Virus record (IMG/VR): IMGVR_UViG_3300008954_002609
Coordinates: 40,468-104,467 of that record
Source: a virus
DNA: 64,000 bases
Strand: one strand, 5' to 3'
Shown: in pieces, positions 45,475 through 53,614 of the stretch
Layout of the letters: each line of letters starts with the position of its first letter
Numbering within the stretch: the first letter of the stretch is position 1
Notes under the pieces: generated by a model
Told to the model about the DNA's origin: nothing
Seen by the model: only the letters and a program-made list of their open reading frames with translations
Databases searched by the model: none
Made by a program: the position numbers and the translations under genes

Positions 45475-46308
45475 TTATAACAGAGTATCTAGTACTTTGT
45501 CAACTATTTCTTTTTCATTGTGATTGTTTACTTCAGATGCGCACTCTTCGCATTTTATCTTAAGTCCGCATGGTTCGTGATTTCCAATATTTATATTAAT
45601 ATTCTGAGGATATGCAACCATGTCCTCAGACTGGTACCCTGTTATTATCACTAGCGACTTCGTATCTACAGTCGTGGCCGCGTGAACAAGACCACCTTCG
45701 GTACTGAGGAACATTTCAGATTCTCCTATAAGAATCGCCGCTTCTCTGAAAGATGTTTTACCCCTGTAATCGATTACGTTTTCTAAGAGTGGGCTCGACG
45801 TGCTTCCTATTTGCACAATCTGTATATGGTCCTTCAACACATTCACTATACTTTGCCACTTACTTAGTGGGTATGCTCTGTTTGGTGTGTAGTTTGTTTT
45901 TGAATAAGGTTCTATAGTTACAAATCTATCCCCTAGTTTATCTGTGAGGTCTTTTACTTTCTCTCTTTCTCGATCAGTAAAGAACATTTCACATCTAAGT
46001 TCTGGATCTTCTATTCCGTAGACTTCGCACATTTGTTCGATTATATGCTTGTCTTTCCTGTGGTAGGCTTTTATTGGTGTGTCTGTTTTGCAATAATTCG
46101 CTTCCGGGTTATTCATAAACATCGGAAACGCCTCATCTCCATCTCCAGTTTTGTATATATTTGGATTATTTTCAAACACTGGGCTTCTGATAAGTTTTGT
46201 TACGTTTTTGCCGTCTCCTTCGCATGGAAGGACTTTGACTTTCTCTGGTAGCTTCTTCTTTAACTCTCTTGCTACTGCTGTCCAGGCAAGATAACCTCCT
46301 AAGCCCAT
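45475..46308 (-). CDS. Glycosyltransferase family 9 (heptosyltransferase-like)
   Basis: A 277-residue GT-B protein. The second half shows FVTIEPYSKTNYTPNRAYPL, IVQIGSTSSPLLENVIDYRG and EMFLSTEGGLVHAATTVDTKSLVIITG, the pattern of ADP-heptose:LPS heptosyltransferases (GT9), with the glycine-rich EGG motif. It is shorter than bacterial heptosyltransferases because part of the first Rossmann domain is reduced. Genes for ADP-heptose synthesis stand immediately downstream, so a heptose transfer is expected. AGGATT precedes the ATG. Confidence 0.82.
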   Translation of the reverse strand: MGLGGYLAWTAVARELKKKLPEKVKVLPCEGDGKNVTKLIRSPVFENNPNIYKTGDGDEAFPMFMNNPEANYCKTDTPIKAYHRKDKHIIEQMCEVYGIEDPELRCEMFFTDREREKVKDLTDKLGDRFVTIEPYSKTNYTPNRAYPLSKWQSIVNVLKDHIQIVQIGSTSSPLLENVIDYRGKTSFREAAILIGESEMFLSTEGGLVHAATTVDTKSLVIITGYQSEDMVAYPQNININIGNHEPCGLKIKCEECASEVNNHNEKEIVDKVLDTLL

Positions 46309-46312
46309 AATC

Positions 46313-47284
46313 CTACTCGCAATACTTTATCATTAAATCATACGCATCATTTGCATATCTCTCGTATCCGGCGTGTTGCAGTATATATTCTCTAGGCGAC
46401 AATGGCATAGGAATCTCTCCACCTAGAAACTGCTTTATCTTCTCGATATAAGGCTGGGCAGAGTCATCATTTCTTTTTAGATACTTTTCTGTCATTCTAT
46501 CAGTTCCGTGAACCCAAAAATTCTGATCAAATATGCTGGGCGTATTATGAGGAGATCCGATTACTGGCACATCTAAAAACATGGCTTCATAAGTCGCTAT
46601 TCCTGGACACTCATCTAAGCTAAGGTTGATGCAACATTTTGACTTCAATAAGGCATCAAAATATTCTTCTCTTTTATAGTCTCCGTAAGTTAGTTCAATA
46701 TAGGATATCTCGTTGTTTTCAAGACCTTCGATTATACCATCATGAAAATTAAAATAATTATCATCATATCTTCGCCTCTTCGAGTAGACAAGGCAATCAT
46801 ATTCTATATTCTTATTGTTTATCAAATCTGGGTCAATATCGAAGGTTACACATTTATCTAGAAAATCAGCTCTGTGTACCTGGTCTTTTGGTAAGAATTT
46901 CTTTACATGATCGTTATAATACTTAACTTGGTCAATGTATAGATCGAACTCAACATTCTCAACAAACCACTTGTCCCACGAGTCAGCAGGACCAATGTCT
47001 GGATAATCTAATAAAACATTCGGTCCAAAAACAAACTTCTTTTTTGGAAATGCTTTTTTCAAATTAGCATAAAGATTGGGATCAAAACCCTTCGCATAAA
47101 ACCAGAAAACGTCAGTCCGATTAATGTCATAGTTTTCTTTAAGCTTCCAAAGCTCTTTCACATCAAATCTATCATGTTTATCTTGATTGAGTGCGTCCAC
47201 ATGATGGCTAAAAGTCAGCCCAGGGCCGCGGTCGCCCCCAGGTCGAGAGCACATTAGAATATTAAACTTCTTATAGGTAGTCAC
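46313..47284 (-). CDS. Glycosyltransferase-like protein (GT-B)
   Basis: A 323-residue protein. ILMCSRPGGDRGPGLTFSHHVDAL at the start (split near residue 20) and, in the second half, YDCLVYSKRRRYDDN, FDALLKSKCCINLSLDE and PGIATYEAMFLDVPVIGSPHN fit the GT-B acceptor and donor halves, with the Glu of TYEAM in the usual EX7E place. The donor is unknown. It overlaps the GT2 gene upstream by 14 bases. Confidence 0.75.
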   Translation of the reverse strand: MTTYKKFNILMCSRPGGDRGPGLTFSHHVDALNQDKHDRFDVKELWKLKENYDINRTDVFWFYAKGFDPNLYANLKKAFPKKKFVFGPNVLLDYPDIGPADSWDKWFVENVEFDLYIDQVKYYNDHVKKFLPKDQVHRADFLDKCVTFDIDPDLINNKNIEYDCLVYSKRRRYDDNYFNFHDGIIEGLENNEISYIELTYGDYKREEYFDALLKSKCCINLSLDECPGIATYEAMFLDVPVIGSPHNTPSIFDQNFWVHGTDRMTEKYLKRNDDSAQPYIEKIKQFLGGEIPMPLSPREYILQHAGYERYANDAYDLMIKYCE

Positions 47285-48041
47285 TTATTGGAAGCTCCTT
47301 TAGCCTCGCATGTGGCTTCTTTTGTTTCAACTCCGCCTCTATGCGTAACTGGTCTGCCCTATGCACTCTGTCCACTGCTAGAGGATTCTCCCTATTGTAT
47401 ACATAAGTGATTCTCTTAACTGGGTGAAAGTGATTTGGTCCTGCCATCTCTACCATGGGATACATTATCACCCGGTCCCACGTAAATTTATAAAAGTCAC
47501 CATCACTATCCAGCATGTCTTCTTTGTTGATGCTCATAAACAATTCTTTTCTGAATGTCCTTAGATGAGAGAGCGTCCACTCCTTGTGTCTTATGTTCCC
47601 TTCCCAATAATCGTCCGTAACTTTGGGTCTTACAATTTTGCCACCTACCGACTCGATATAGGATCCTGCAGTTATCCAAACTTTTGGATTTTGATATATT
47701 TCATTTAAGTGTTGGAGAACATACCTGTTTGCTAGCCAGTCATCGCCATCTAGAGCCAGTATTATAGATCCAGGCTTTGCACAGTCCACCGCTTGATATA
47801 AGTTGGTCAAAGCCCTTACATTTTGTCGGTTATGTTGTATTGTCAACTGACCGGGTCTCGACTCCCTGAATTCTTGAAATAGAGCGTCTGCACGCTGACC
47901 AGTCATATCAGAAGATGCATCGTTTATGAACCGAATATCATAATTCCCATAATCCTGCTTTATAGCTGAGTTTATATTCTTCTCTACCCACGACTCATTG
48001 TTATAGGACAAGATAACTATTGTGAAGTGATTTTCTATCAA
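47271..48041 (-). CDS. Glycosyltransferase family 2
   Basis: A 256-residue GT2 enzyme. I prefer TTG 48041 as start: GGGAG stands eight bases before it and it overlaps the TGA of the upstream gene; a further TTG at 48056 would give five more residues. FTIVILSYNNESWVEKNI and IRFINDASSDMTGQ are the donor-binding segments, and LALDGDDWLANRY holds the DxD-type metal motif. DRVIMYPMVEM gives the acidic catalytic area. A complete GT-A core. Confidence 0.88.
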   Translation of the reverse strand: MIENHFTIVILSYNNESWVEKNINSAIKQDYGNYDIRFINDASSDMTGQRADALFQEFRESRPGQLTIQHNRQNVRALTNLYQAVDCAKPGSIILALDGDDWLANRYVLQHLNEIYQNPKVWITAGSYIESVGGKIVRPKVTDDYWEGNIRHKEWTLSHLRTFRKELFMSINKEDMLDSDGDFYKFTWDRVIMYPMVEMAGPNHFHPVKRITYVYNRENPLAVDRVHRADQLRIEAELKQKKPHARLKELPISDYL

Positions 48042-50128
48042 AATGCATTCTCCCAAAAATACGAAGGTCTAGATTTTAGATATTCAACAACTTCTTTATA
48101 GTCCTTATTGAACCATTCCTCGTCGCGGTGTTGCACATTATCGTTAATCTCCAATTGACAACCAAGAAGCTTTGCCTCAATTACCAACCTTGGACAAGTA
48201 TCTAAGCCGCCGGGCTTGAAACACAATCCACGGGATAAGGAAAGTTTCTTTAGAAATTCCATAGGTTCTACTCCCCACAAAACTTCGTATTCATAACTCT
48301 TCTCTTTGCACCAGTCCTCTGATTCTTGTGCGCCCTTGACCCAACTATCTGACCCTAAGACGACCCATTTGCTGCTTCTCTTCTTCTTTGATTCTTCTCT
48401 AAGGTTGTCAATCAATTCAAAGAAATTCTCAGAAAAAAGAGAAGACAGTACATGCAAGTTTTCAGTATTAGACAAATCTAGAGATTCTATGTGTATCTTC
48501 TTCTGATTCTCTGACATAAAGAACACAGATTTTGCGTTCTCTGCAAAATCTTTTAATCTCTTTCCCTGTTCTGTGCTGGAGTATTCGCACTTTTCTCCCT
48601 CGACCATCTCGTAAAGAGTTGGATTCCTGTGTTTGCAAAACTTATAATCAAACTCAATAAATGAATATTCTATATTTAGTTTTTTTATTGCCTCAAAGGC
48701 TTCTGGTTTCATATTCGCGATATTACCAAAAACCCATTTTGCATCTTTGTGATCTGTCAACAACTCTTCAGTAAGCATTTGAGAATTGACTGCTCCTAAT
48801 TTGTCAGAAGGAGCAGACTCAATTATGGTTTGAAGACTCATTTCCGCGCCTCCAGCATACTGACTAGCGAACATATCGCTGACATAGATGTATTCTGGGG
48901 GGTGTAAAATATTTTCCGGAAGAACAGCTTCTAGCATTCTACTTTGGATCTTTTCTTCTGAAAAGTTTTCTAGTACATGCTTTTGTAGCTTCTTAGCCCA
49001 AGACAAGTACATCCCATGATTGGTATACATCGCTCTTATTTTCTTTTTAAAGTCAACCTTGTTTGGGTAGCACCACATAGTACCTTCATGTATGATGTTT
49101 TTCCAAACAGCTTCCTTTGGAATAGGAGCTAGAACATAATCAACACGAGCAAATAATGGCTTCCTCTTTGTCTTTCCCTTCTTATTTCTAACAGGTGCAT
49201 ACAAGAAATCCAAATGGCCGCTCCAACCTGGCGCAACTACTGGGAGCCCGTTACAGGCTGCTTCGAATAGAGGAAGTCCATATCCTTCACCGTGTGTTGC
49301 GCTAATTATCGCTTTAATCTTCGGATGAGTATATAGTGAATTTAATTCTTCTCGGGTCATATCGCCGTGAAGGAAGTATATTTTGCACTTTCTATCTTGA
49401 AACTCTTTCTGACTCAATAGCATTTCAAGATTGCGTTGTGTCATTCGTCGGTCCATTATAGAATTCTTTGAGGTATTTGTTTTCACGACCAAACCAACTT
49501 CTTGATTCTTAAATTCGTCAACAAACCACCTTATCGTGTTTTCGAGGTTCTTTCTCACAGACCATTGAGCTATTACCAAAAAGTTGAATTCTGTATCAAC
49601 TTCTAAATTAAAATCTTCATCTTTGTCCAGACTGCCCACTGGGTAATGAACCACGTCGATTGGCGCTCCGCAACCCAATATTTTCTTTTCACCTTCTTCG
49701 TTCTGGAATTCATACTTGGAGTTTTCAAACCCCCACTTTGCGAATTCCGATGGGACAACAATCTTATTCATGGTATAGCTCTTCTCTATCCATGCTGGAG
49801 CTACCTTTGTTGTTTCTATTCCTGCGGTGACGGTGACTGCATAGGGAGCCAGTCTGTTAAACTCGTTAGGTATTCCCACTCTGATATGGAAATCAAAATT
49901 CCTCTGATCTTCAGGTAGAGATGTGAGTTTATGCATCAATTGATCCATCCACTCTCTTTCTTCTGTGTCGCCTAATAACCAAGAGGTTGTTCCCCAATTT
50001 AAGGGAGACAGATAAATGTCTAGAAGATCGTCCCTCTTTCTGAGTGACCTCAACACCAATCTCGTATGTTCCCCGTATCCCGACTGAGTGAGAGCGGGTC
50101 CCTCTACTATAACTTTATATTTCTTCAT
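48038..50128 (-). CDS. Two-domain glycosyltransferase (GT4-like)
   Basis: A 696-residue protein starting at ATG 50128, chosen for its ATGA overlap with the upstream stop and the GGAG seven bases before it. Residues 1-410 are a full GT4 enzyme (GPALTQSGYGEHTRLVL; FLVIAQWSVRKNLENTIRWF; SATHGEGYGLPLFEAACNG followed by LPVVAP). Residues about 420-696 form a second GT-like region (VSDMFASQYAGGAEMSLQTI; LCFKPGGLDTCPRLVIEAK), in which the donor site is degenerate. It may add two sugars in sequence or use the second part for acceptor binding. Confidence 0.85.
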   Translation of the reverse strand: MKKYKVIVEGPALTQSGYGEHTRLVLRSLRKRDDLLDIYLSPLNWGTTSWLLGDTEEREWMDQLMHKLTSLPEDQRNFDFHIRVGIPNEFNRLAPYAVTVTAGIETTKVAPAWIEKSYTMNKIVVPSEFAKWGFENSKYEFQNEEGEKKILGCGAPIDVVHYPVGSLDKDEDFNLEVDTEFNFLVIAQWSVRKNLENTIRWFVDEFKNQEVGLVVKTNTSKNSIMDRRMTQRNLEMLLSQKEFQDRKCKIYFLHGDMTREELNSLYTHPKIKAIISATHGEGYGLPLFEAACNGLPVVAPGWSGHLDFLYAPVRNKKGKTKRKPLFARVDYVLAPIPKEAVWKNIIHEGTMWCYPNKVDFKKKIRAMYTNHGMYLSWAKKLQKHVLENFSEEKIQSRMLEAVLPENILHPPEYIYVSDMFASQYAGGAEMSLQTIIESAPSDKLGAVNSQMLTEELLTDHKDAKWVFGNIANMKPEAFEAIKKLNIEYSFIEFDYKFCKHRNPTLYEMVEGEKCEYSSTEQGKRLKDFAENAKSVFFMSENQKKIHIESLDLSNTENLHVLSSLFSENFFELIDNLREESKKKRSSKWVVLGSDSWVKGAQESEDWCKEKSYEYEVLWGVEPMEFLKKLSLSRGLCFKPGGLDTCPRLVIEAKLLGCQLEINDNVQHRDEEWFNKDYKEVVEYLKSRPSYFWENAF

Positions 50129-51390
50129 TTTATCTCCACCATCTTCCACCCTTTGTGCTTTCTATTCGACCAAGAGCCGCCCTCTTCGTGAATCTTGGTG
50201 AGGGTTTCATCCCACAAATTTACATAACTTTCAAAGCCGTAATTATCGAGGACATGCTTTCTTGCCTTTTTGCCCATCTCTGCTCTCTCTTCTTTTGTCA
50301 TGTTATACATCTTCTCTAGTGCATTGATGAAATCATCCTTGGAGATCCTATCCTCATAAATATATGGAACCTGCTGAGAACCTATTATTGACTTGGAAAC
50401 AGGTTCAATGCCGGTGCCGAACCATTCTTTCCCATCTGTCACCTGTTCTTGCAAACCACCAGTCATATTTACAATGATTGGAACCTCACAAGCTAAAGAT
50501 TCGAGAGTCGCTAGACCAAAACCCTCTGCATCTGAAATATTTATCGTGCAATCGCAAACATTGTATATCATAGACAAATCGCGGGCTGGCATCTTGTTTA
50601 CTGATAAGAGCACTTCTCCGTTGTTTAGACCTCTTTCCGCCATGATTGCTTCTAGGTCTTGCCCATTCGGATCTTTTGGTTCCGTGTGCATAATGAGACA
50701 AGCATTTTCTCTACCAATACGATCCAAAAACTCGGAAAACCACCAAATAAGTGTACCTGATTGTTTTCTTCTTGCATTTCTATTGTTCCAAAAGAATAAA
50801 AATTTCTTTTCGCCATTTTTCTTGTAGGCTAGCTTGTTCTTTTTCCTAAAATCATCGGCTAATTCGTCTGGAACCTTTTTATATATTTCTGTATTTGCTG
50901 TGTGTGGGATTCTAACCCTAGGTACGCTCGGTGCCACCTTTGAAACGATATCGTCGGTCACCTTGCTTATCGTTGCTATAAAGTCGTTTGATTCATAGAA
51001 AGGTCGATTGAACATCGGAGGGGGATAATTGTCCCAAACATGATAATATACCAAAGGAACAACCGATCTTACTTCGTTCTCTATCTCCCATAGCCAGGGC
51101 CAGAAGCGCGGGTCTGTCATTATCCACATAATGTCTGGCTTTTCTGTTTGAAGTAGCGTTCTTACCTTATCTTGTGTTCCGTATCCATCTACTGGATAGA
51201 TAACCCAGTCGTCTTCGTATCCCTGTATCTTAATCGGGTCGTAACTGGGGTGTTTTATTGCTCCACCAAAACAAACAAACTGAAACCTACCAGTCCTAAG
51301 CAACCCTTCAATCATGTATCTTGTCTGTCCTGCTACACCGGAGGGTGCCAGTGGGTTGTCCGCCAAGACAAAGACCTTAATCTTTTTCAT
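50125..51390 (-). CDS. Glycosyltransferase family 4
   Basis: A 421-residue GT4 enzyme, the first gene of the glycan cluster in the direction of transcription. FVLADNPLAPSGVAGQTRYM is the N-terminal GT-B loop, FLFFWNNRNARRKQSG the linker to the donor domain, and NISDAEGFGLATLESLACEV plus PIIVNMTGG the donor site with its E-x7-E pair. Length is typical. It is 13 bases downstream of the nuclease gene, so no separate promoter space is visible. Confidence 0.92.
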   Translation of the reverse strand: MKKIKVFVLADNPLAPSGVAGQTRYMIEGLLRTGRFQFVCFGGAIKHPSYDPIKIQGYEDDWVIYPVDGYGTQDKVRTLLQTEKPDIMWIMTDPRFWPWLWEIENEVRSVVPLVYYHVWDNYPPPMFNRPFYESNDFIATISKVTDDIVSKVAPSVPRVRIPHTANTEIYKKVPDELADDFRKKNKLAYKKNGEKKFLFFWNNRNARRKQSGTLIWWFSEFLDRIGRENACLIMHTEPKDPNGQDLEAIMAERGLNNGEVLLSVNKMPARDLSMIYNVCDCTINISDAEGFGLATLESLACEVPIIVNMTGGLQEQVTDGKEWFGTGIEPVSKSIIGSQQVPYIYEDRISKDDFINALEKMYNMTKEERAEMGKKARKHVLDNYGFESYVNLWDETLTKIHEEGGSWSNRKHKGWKMVEIK

Positions 51391-51403
51391 CTATCATCTT
51401 CCT

Positions 51404-52357
51404 TTATGGGCAATAAGGTGTTTTGTGAAATTCACACTTACTGCATGATAACTTATTTTTCATATAATTTTTACCTTTAATGTGAGTTAAGGCTTTATGA
51501 AGCAAATCAACTGCATTTGCCACACGTTTCGGTCCATTCGTTACTTTGAAAATTTCAACATTTTCTTTCTTTGCTGTTCTCTTCAGAAGAGCAAAGTATG
51601 TTTCAGCATTTTCTGGATCGATGTTGTGTTTTTTACAAAAATAATTTTTATAGAGACTCAATTGATAAACAGTCATTGGTTCCGATTTTCGCTGCATATT
51701 CCAGCCCCAAGAACAAGTCTTCCAATCAATTATGTGGTATTTCCCATCTTCAGTCTTGATAACAAGATCAATAAATCCTTTAAAGCTAACATCAGTATCG
51801 AACTCGGTAATACCCTCGAACAAAGATTCCTCCACGGAGACAAGATCGTACTTTCCAAACTGATCACTCAAAGCAGGTAGTATAAATTTGACCAGATGAA
51901 CTCCTTGATCTACCATCTCCAAAGACATTTTCTTGTTAATACACTCTTCCTTGAGTGCTTTTAATTCTTCTACAAATTTTTCCTTAAACATCTTTTCCCC
52001 ATTGCAGGTGGGGTCCTGAACTTTCATTTCGCAAACATAGTGAAGCGCCGTTCCGAAGGCTGTGTAATGGTTCCCCTCGAATCCTTTGAGTCCGTCAATA
52101 TAGGTTAGTTTATGTTTGAAGGGGCAGGAGTCCCAAATCTTAAGCTCCGAAAAGCTTATCTTTTTCTTCGGTGCTGAGTTCGCGCTTTTGTTTTGGAGCC
52201 CTTCTTCTTTTTGAGGTGGTTCGACTTGGTGTGGGCTTTTTTGGTTTTGGTTCTTCAATTGTTTCACTTTCTGCTTCTTGTTTATCAGGAATTTCTTTAG
52301 TTTCCTTGGTAACGAAACCAGCTTCCTTAACTTGTGCTTTTTCAAATTCCCATTCAC
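51404..52357 (-). CDS. PD-(D/E)XK exonuclease, AddB/Cas4-like with Fe-S cysteines
   Basis: The longest frame gives 317 residues, but the first 65 lie in the shadow of the upstream gene and may not be translated. ISFSELKIWDSCPFKHKL begins the real domain. Nuclease motifs are GFIDLV (Asp197), DWKT (Asp211, Lys213) and YQLSLY (the Q-x3-Y motif). Cys78 together with Cys305, Cys308 and Cys316 (CSKCEFHKTPYC) is the four-Cys Fe-S pattern of AddB/Cas4 nucleases. A role in phage DNA recombination or end processing is likely. No ATG or strong ribosome site is found near the domain start; GTG 52357 is provisional. Confidence 0.8.
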   Translation of the reverse strand: MNGNLKKHKLRKLVSLPRKLKKFLINKKQKVKQLKNQNQKSPHQVEPPQKEEGLQNKSANSAPKKKISFSELKIWDSCPFKHKLTYIDGLKGFEGNHYTAFGTALHYVCEMKVQDPTCNGEKMFKEKFVEELKALKEECINKKMSLEMVDQGVHLVKFILPALSDQFGKYDLVSVEESLFEGITEFDTDVSFKGFIDLVIKTEDGKYHIIDWKTCSWGWNMQRKSEPMTVYQLSLYKNYFCKKHNIDPENAETYFALLKRTAKKENVEIFKVTNGPKRVANAVDLLHKALTHIKGKNYMKNKLSCSKCEFHKTPYCP

Positions 52358-52559
52358 CTTCTAGCACTATATTTGAACTATAGTTGTTCAAGACAGTGTT
52401 GCTTTTACAATTGGTGACTTTTATTCCTTGTTGGCTCAAGTAAACTTCCGCATCAACAGGGTCTACATGAGTCCTCTTGTCTTTCGCTTTCTTTCTAAAA
52501 GGGATGGAGCATTTGACCACTACATATGTTTCTTCATTTTTTTTAATTTTAAATTCCAT
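52140..52559 (-). CDS. Hypothetical protein with basic Pro/Lys-rich tail
   Basis: A 139-residue protein. The first 75 residues form a small beta-rich domain (MEFKIKKNEETYVVVKCSIP, NIVLEGEWEFEKAQVKE); the rest is a charged, Pro/Lys/Arg-rich disordered tail. An ideal AAGGAG ribosome site precedes the ATG. No family is recognised. Its last 218 bases overlap the upstream extension of the nuclease frame, and its own stop falls a few codons into the nuclease domain, so the two products may be translationally coupled and might interact. Confidence 0.7.
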   Translation of the reverse strand: MEFKIKKNEETYVVVKCSIPFRKKAKDKRTHVDPVDAEVYLSQQGIKVTNCKSNTVLNNYSSNIVLEGEWEFEKAQVKEAGFVTKETKEIPDKQEAESETIEEPKPKKPTPSRTTSKRRRAPKQKRELSTEEKDKLFGA

Positions 52560-52560
52560 G

Positions 52561-53331
52561 TTATTTCTCCTTATTATAATCTAGTTTTTCAAGTTTGTCA
52601 AACAAAATAGGACTTATTGTTGCTAATCTTCCATGATCTCTCTTGTTGAAATAAGTTTCAAACCCACAGGCAAAATACTCGTGCAGCGAAGTTATCGCAT
52701 ATGGAGAGTAAAAAAGGTTAACACTCACAGCCGCAAGTAGTGGGTACCCCAAATGATAATATAAAAAATTATCAAACTCTCTAGAGTATTCTGGCTCTAG
52801 AAAATTCTGATACTCTAGATCTATTTCTTCGTGGGCAGAAAGAAGATGGAAAAGCCTTTCCCTCTTTGATATAAATTCCGATTCGATCTTCCCATCTGAG
52901 AATATTTCCATTGGGTATTTATCGTGAACCGCGTGTGCGATTTCGTGAATTATATCATCTATAAGATCATCTTCGTCATCTTGCTCATTCGTAACATATA
53001 TCGCGCCGTCCATGTAGGCAGCGTTTACGCTTCTAGAATTAAGTTCGGAAAACTGGCCCACAATCACATAATCGATCTCATCCAAAAAATGATCTGGAAC
53101 CTTTCTGGAAACCTCTCTCAGTACTGAATCTAAGTCTATGTTGTTATTGGTAAAGTTATCCTTTATCATAACATAGATCGATCCTATTCTAACCTTCCCT
53201 ACAGACATAGATGATTTTTTACTTGTATTTTTTATATATTCTTCACTCAAATCATTACTCGGAAGATTTTTCTTCTTCGTCAGAGTCGTTTGAAATTTCC
53301 TGATGTATTTTTTGCCCCTCTTCGACATCAT
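52561..53331 (-). CDS. Zinc metallopeptidase, gluzincin-like (HEIAH)
   Basis: A 256-residue protein with the zinc motif IIHEIAHAVHD (His129, Glu130, His133) and a downstream SLHEYFACGFETYF segment that could supply the third ligand (Glu218 or Glu225). The layout resembles anthrax-lethal-factor-like/minimal gluzincin peptidases. The first 40 residues are basic and poorly structured; ATG 53331 lies inside the upstream gene and has no clear ribosome site, and ATG 53208 (MSVGKVRIG) is an alternative. No signal peptide, so it works inside the cell or in the virion. The target is unknown. Confidence 0.75.
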   Translation of the reverse strand: MMSKRGKKYIRKFQTTLTKKKNLPSNDLSEEYIKNTSKKSSMSVGKVRIGSIYVMIKDNFTNNNIDLDSVLREVSRKVPDHFLDEIDYVIVGQFSELNSRSVNAAYMDGAIYVTNEQDDEDDLIDDIIHEIAHAVHDKYPMEIFSDGKIESEFISKRERLFHLLSAHEEIDLEYQNFLEPEYSREFDNFLYYHLGYPLLAAVSVNLFYSPYAITSLHEYFACGFETYFNKRDHGRLATISPILFDKLEKLDYNKEK

Positions 53332-53599
53332 TCAGTGCTTGGTGGTATCCTCTAATCCAATTTTCTTCAGCAACAGCCATCAAAAATTCCGGAAATTCTT
53401 CTGCCATTGTTTCAACGATCAAGCCTACAGTTACCTGATCTTCGTCTGGTGTCTTCTTTTCTCCCACATAGTTGACCAGCCACCTTTTTAATTCTGTGTC
53501 CGGGTTTGTTGCTTCCTTTAGCGCAGGGGTCACCTCATTCTCACCATTATCTGTAAATTCCACTTTCATGTTGTTTTCTTTATCTTCAACTAAACTCAT
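53255..53599 (-). CDS. Small acidic hypothetical protein
   Basis: A 114-residue protein with a helical core (VGLIVETMAEEFPEFLMAVA, ENWIRGYHQALNDVEEG) and a very acidic C-terminus. AAAGGAAAGGG stands before ATG 53599. It is probably a phage regulatory or accessory protein; no family is recognised. Its 3' end overlaps the basic N-terminal extension of the metallopeptidase by 77 bases. Confidence 0.7.
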   Translation of the reverse strand: MSLVEDKENNMKVEFTDNGENEVTPALKEATNPDTELKRWLVNYVGEKKTPDEDQVTVGLIVETMAEEFPEFLMAVAEENWIRGYHQALNDVEEGQKIHQEISNDSDEEEKSSE

Positions 53600-53614
53600 T
53601 TTAATCCCTTTCCT

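Larger units (their letters stand above)
25693..51390 (-). other. Phage glycan biosynthesis cluster (31 genes)
   Basis: A continuous array of 31 minus-strand genes with overlaps or tiny gaps and no phage structural gene inside. By function it holds nine glycosyltransferases (GT2, GT4, GT9 and other GT-B types), ADP-heptose kinase and adenylyltransferase, NeuB-like and NeuA-like genes, two SDR epimerases, a UDP-sugar dehydrogenase, two formyltransferases, two sulfotransferases, two deacetylases, a carbamoyltransferase, a cupin, a HAD phosphatase, an SGNH hydrolase and several methyltransferase-like proteins. It lies between the gp55-like gene and the nuclease-PhoH block. Individual genes are listed separately. 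Confidence 0.85.
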
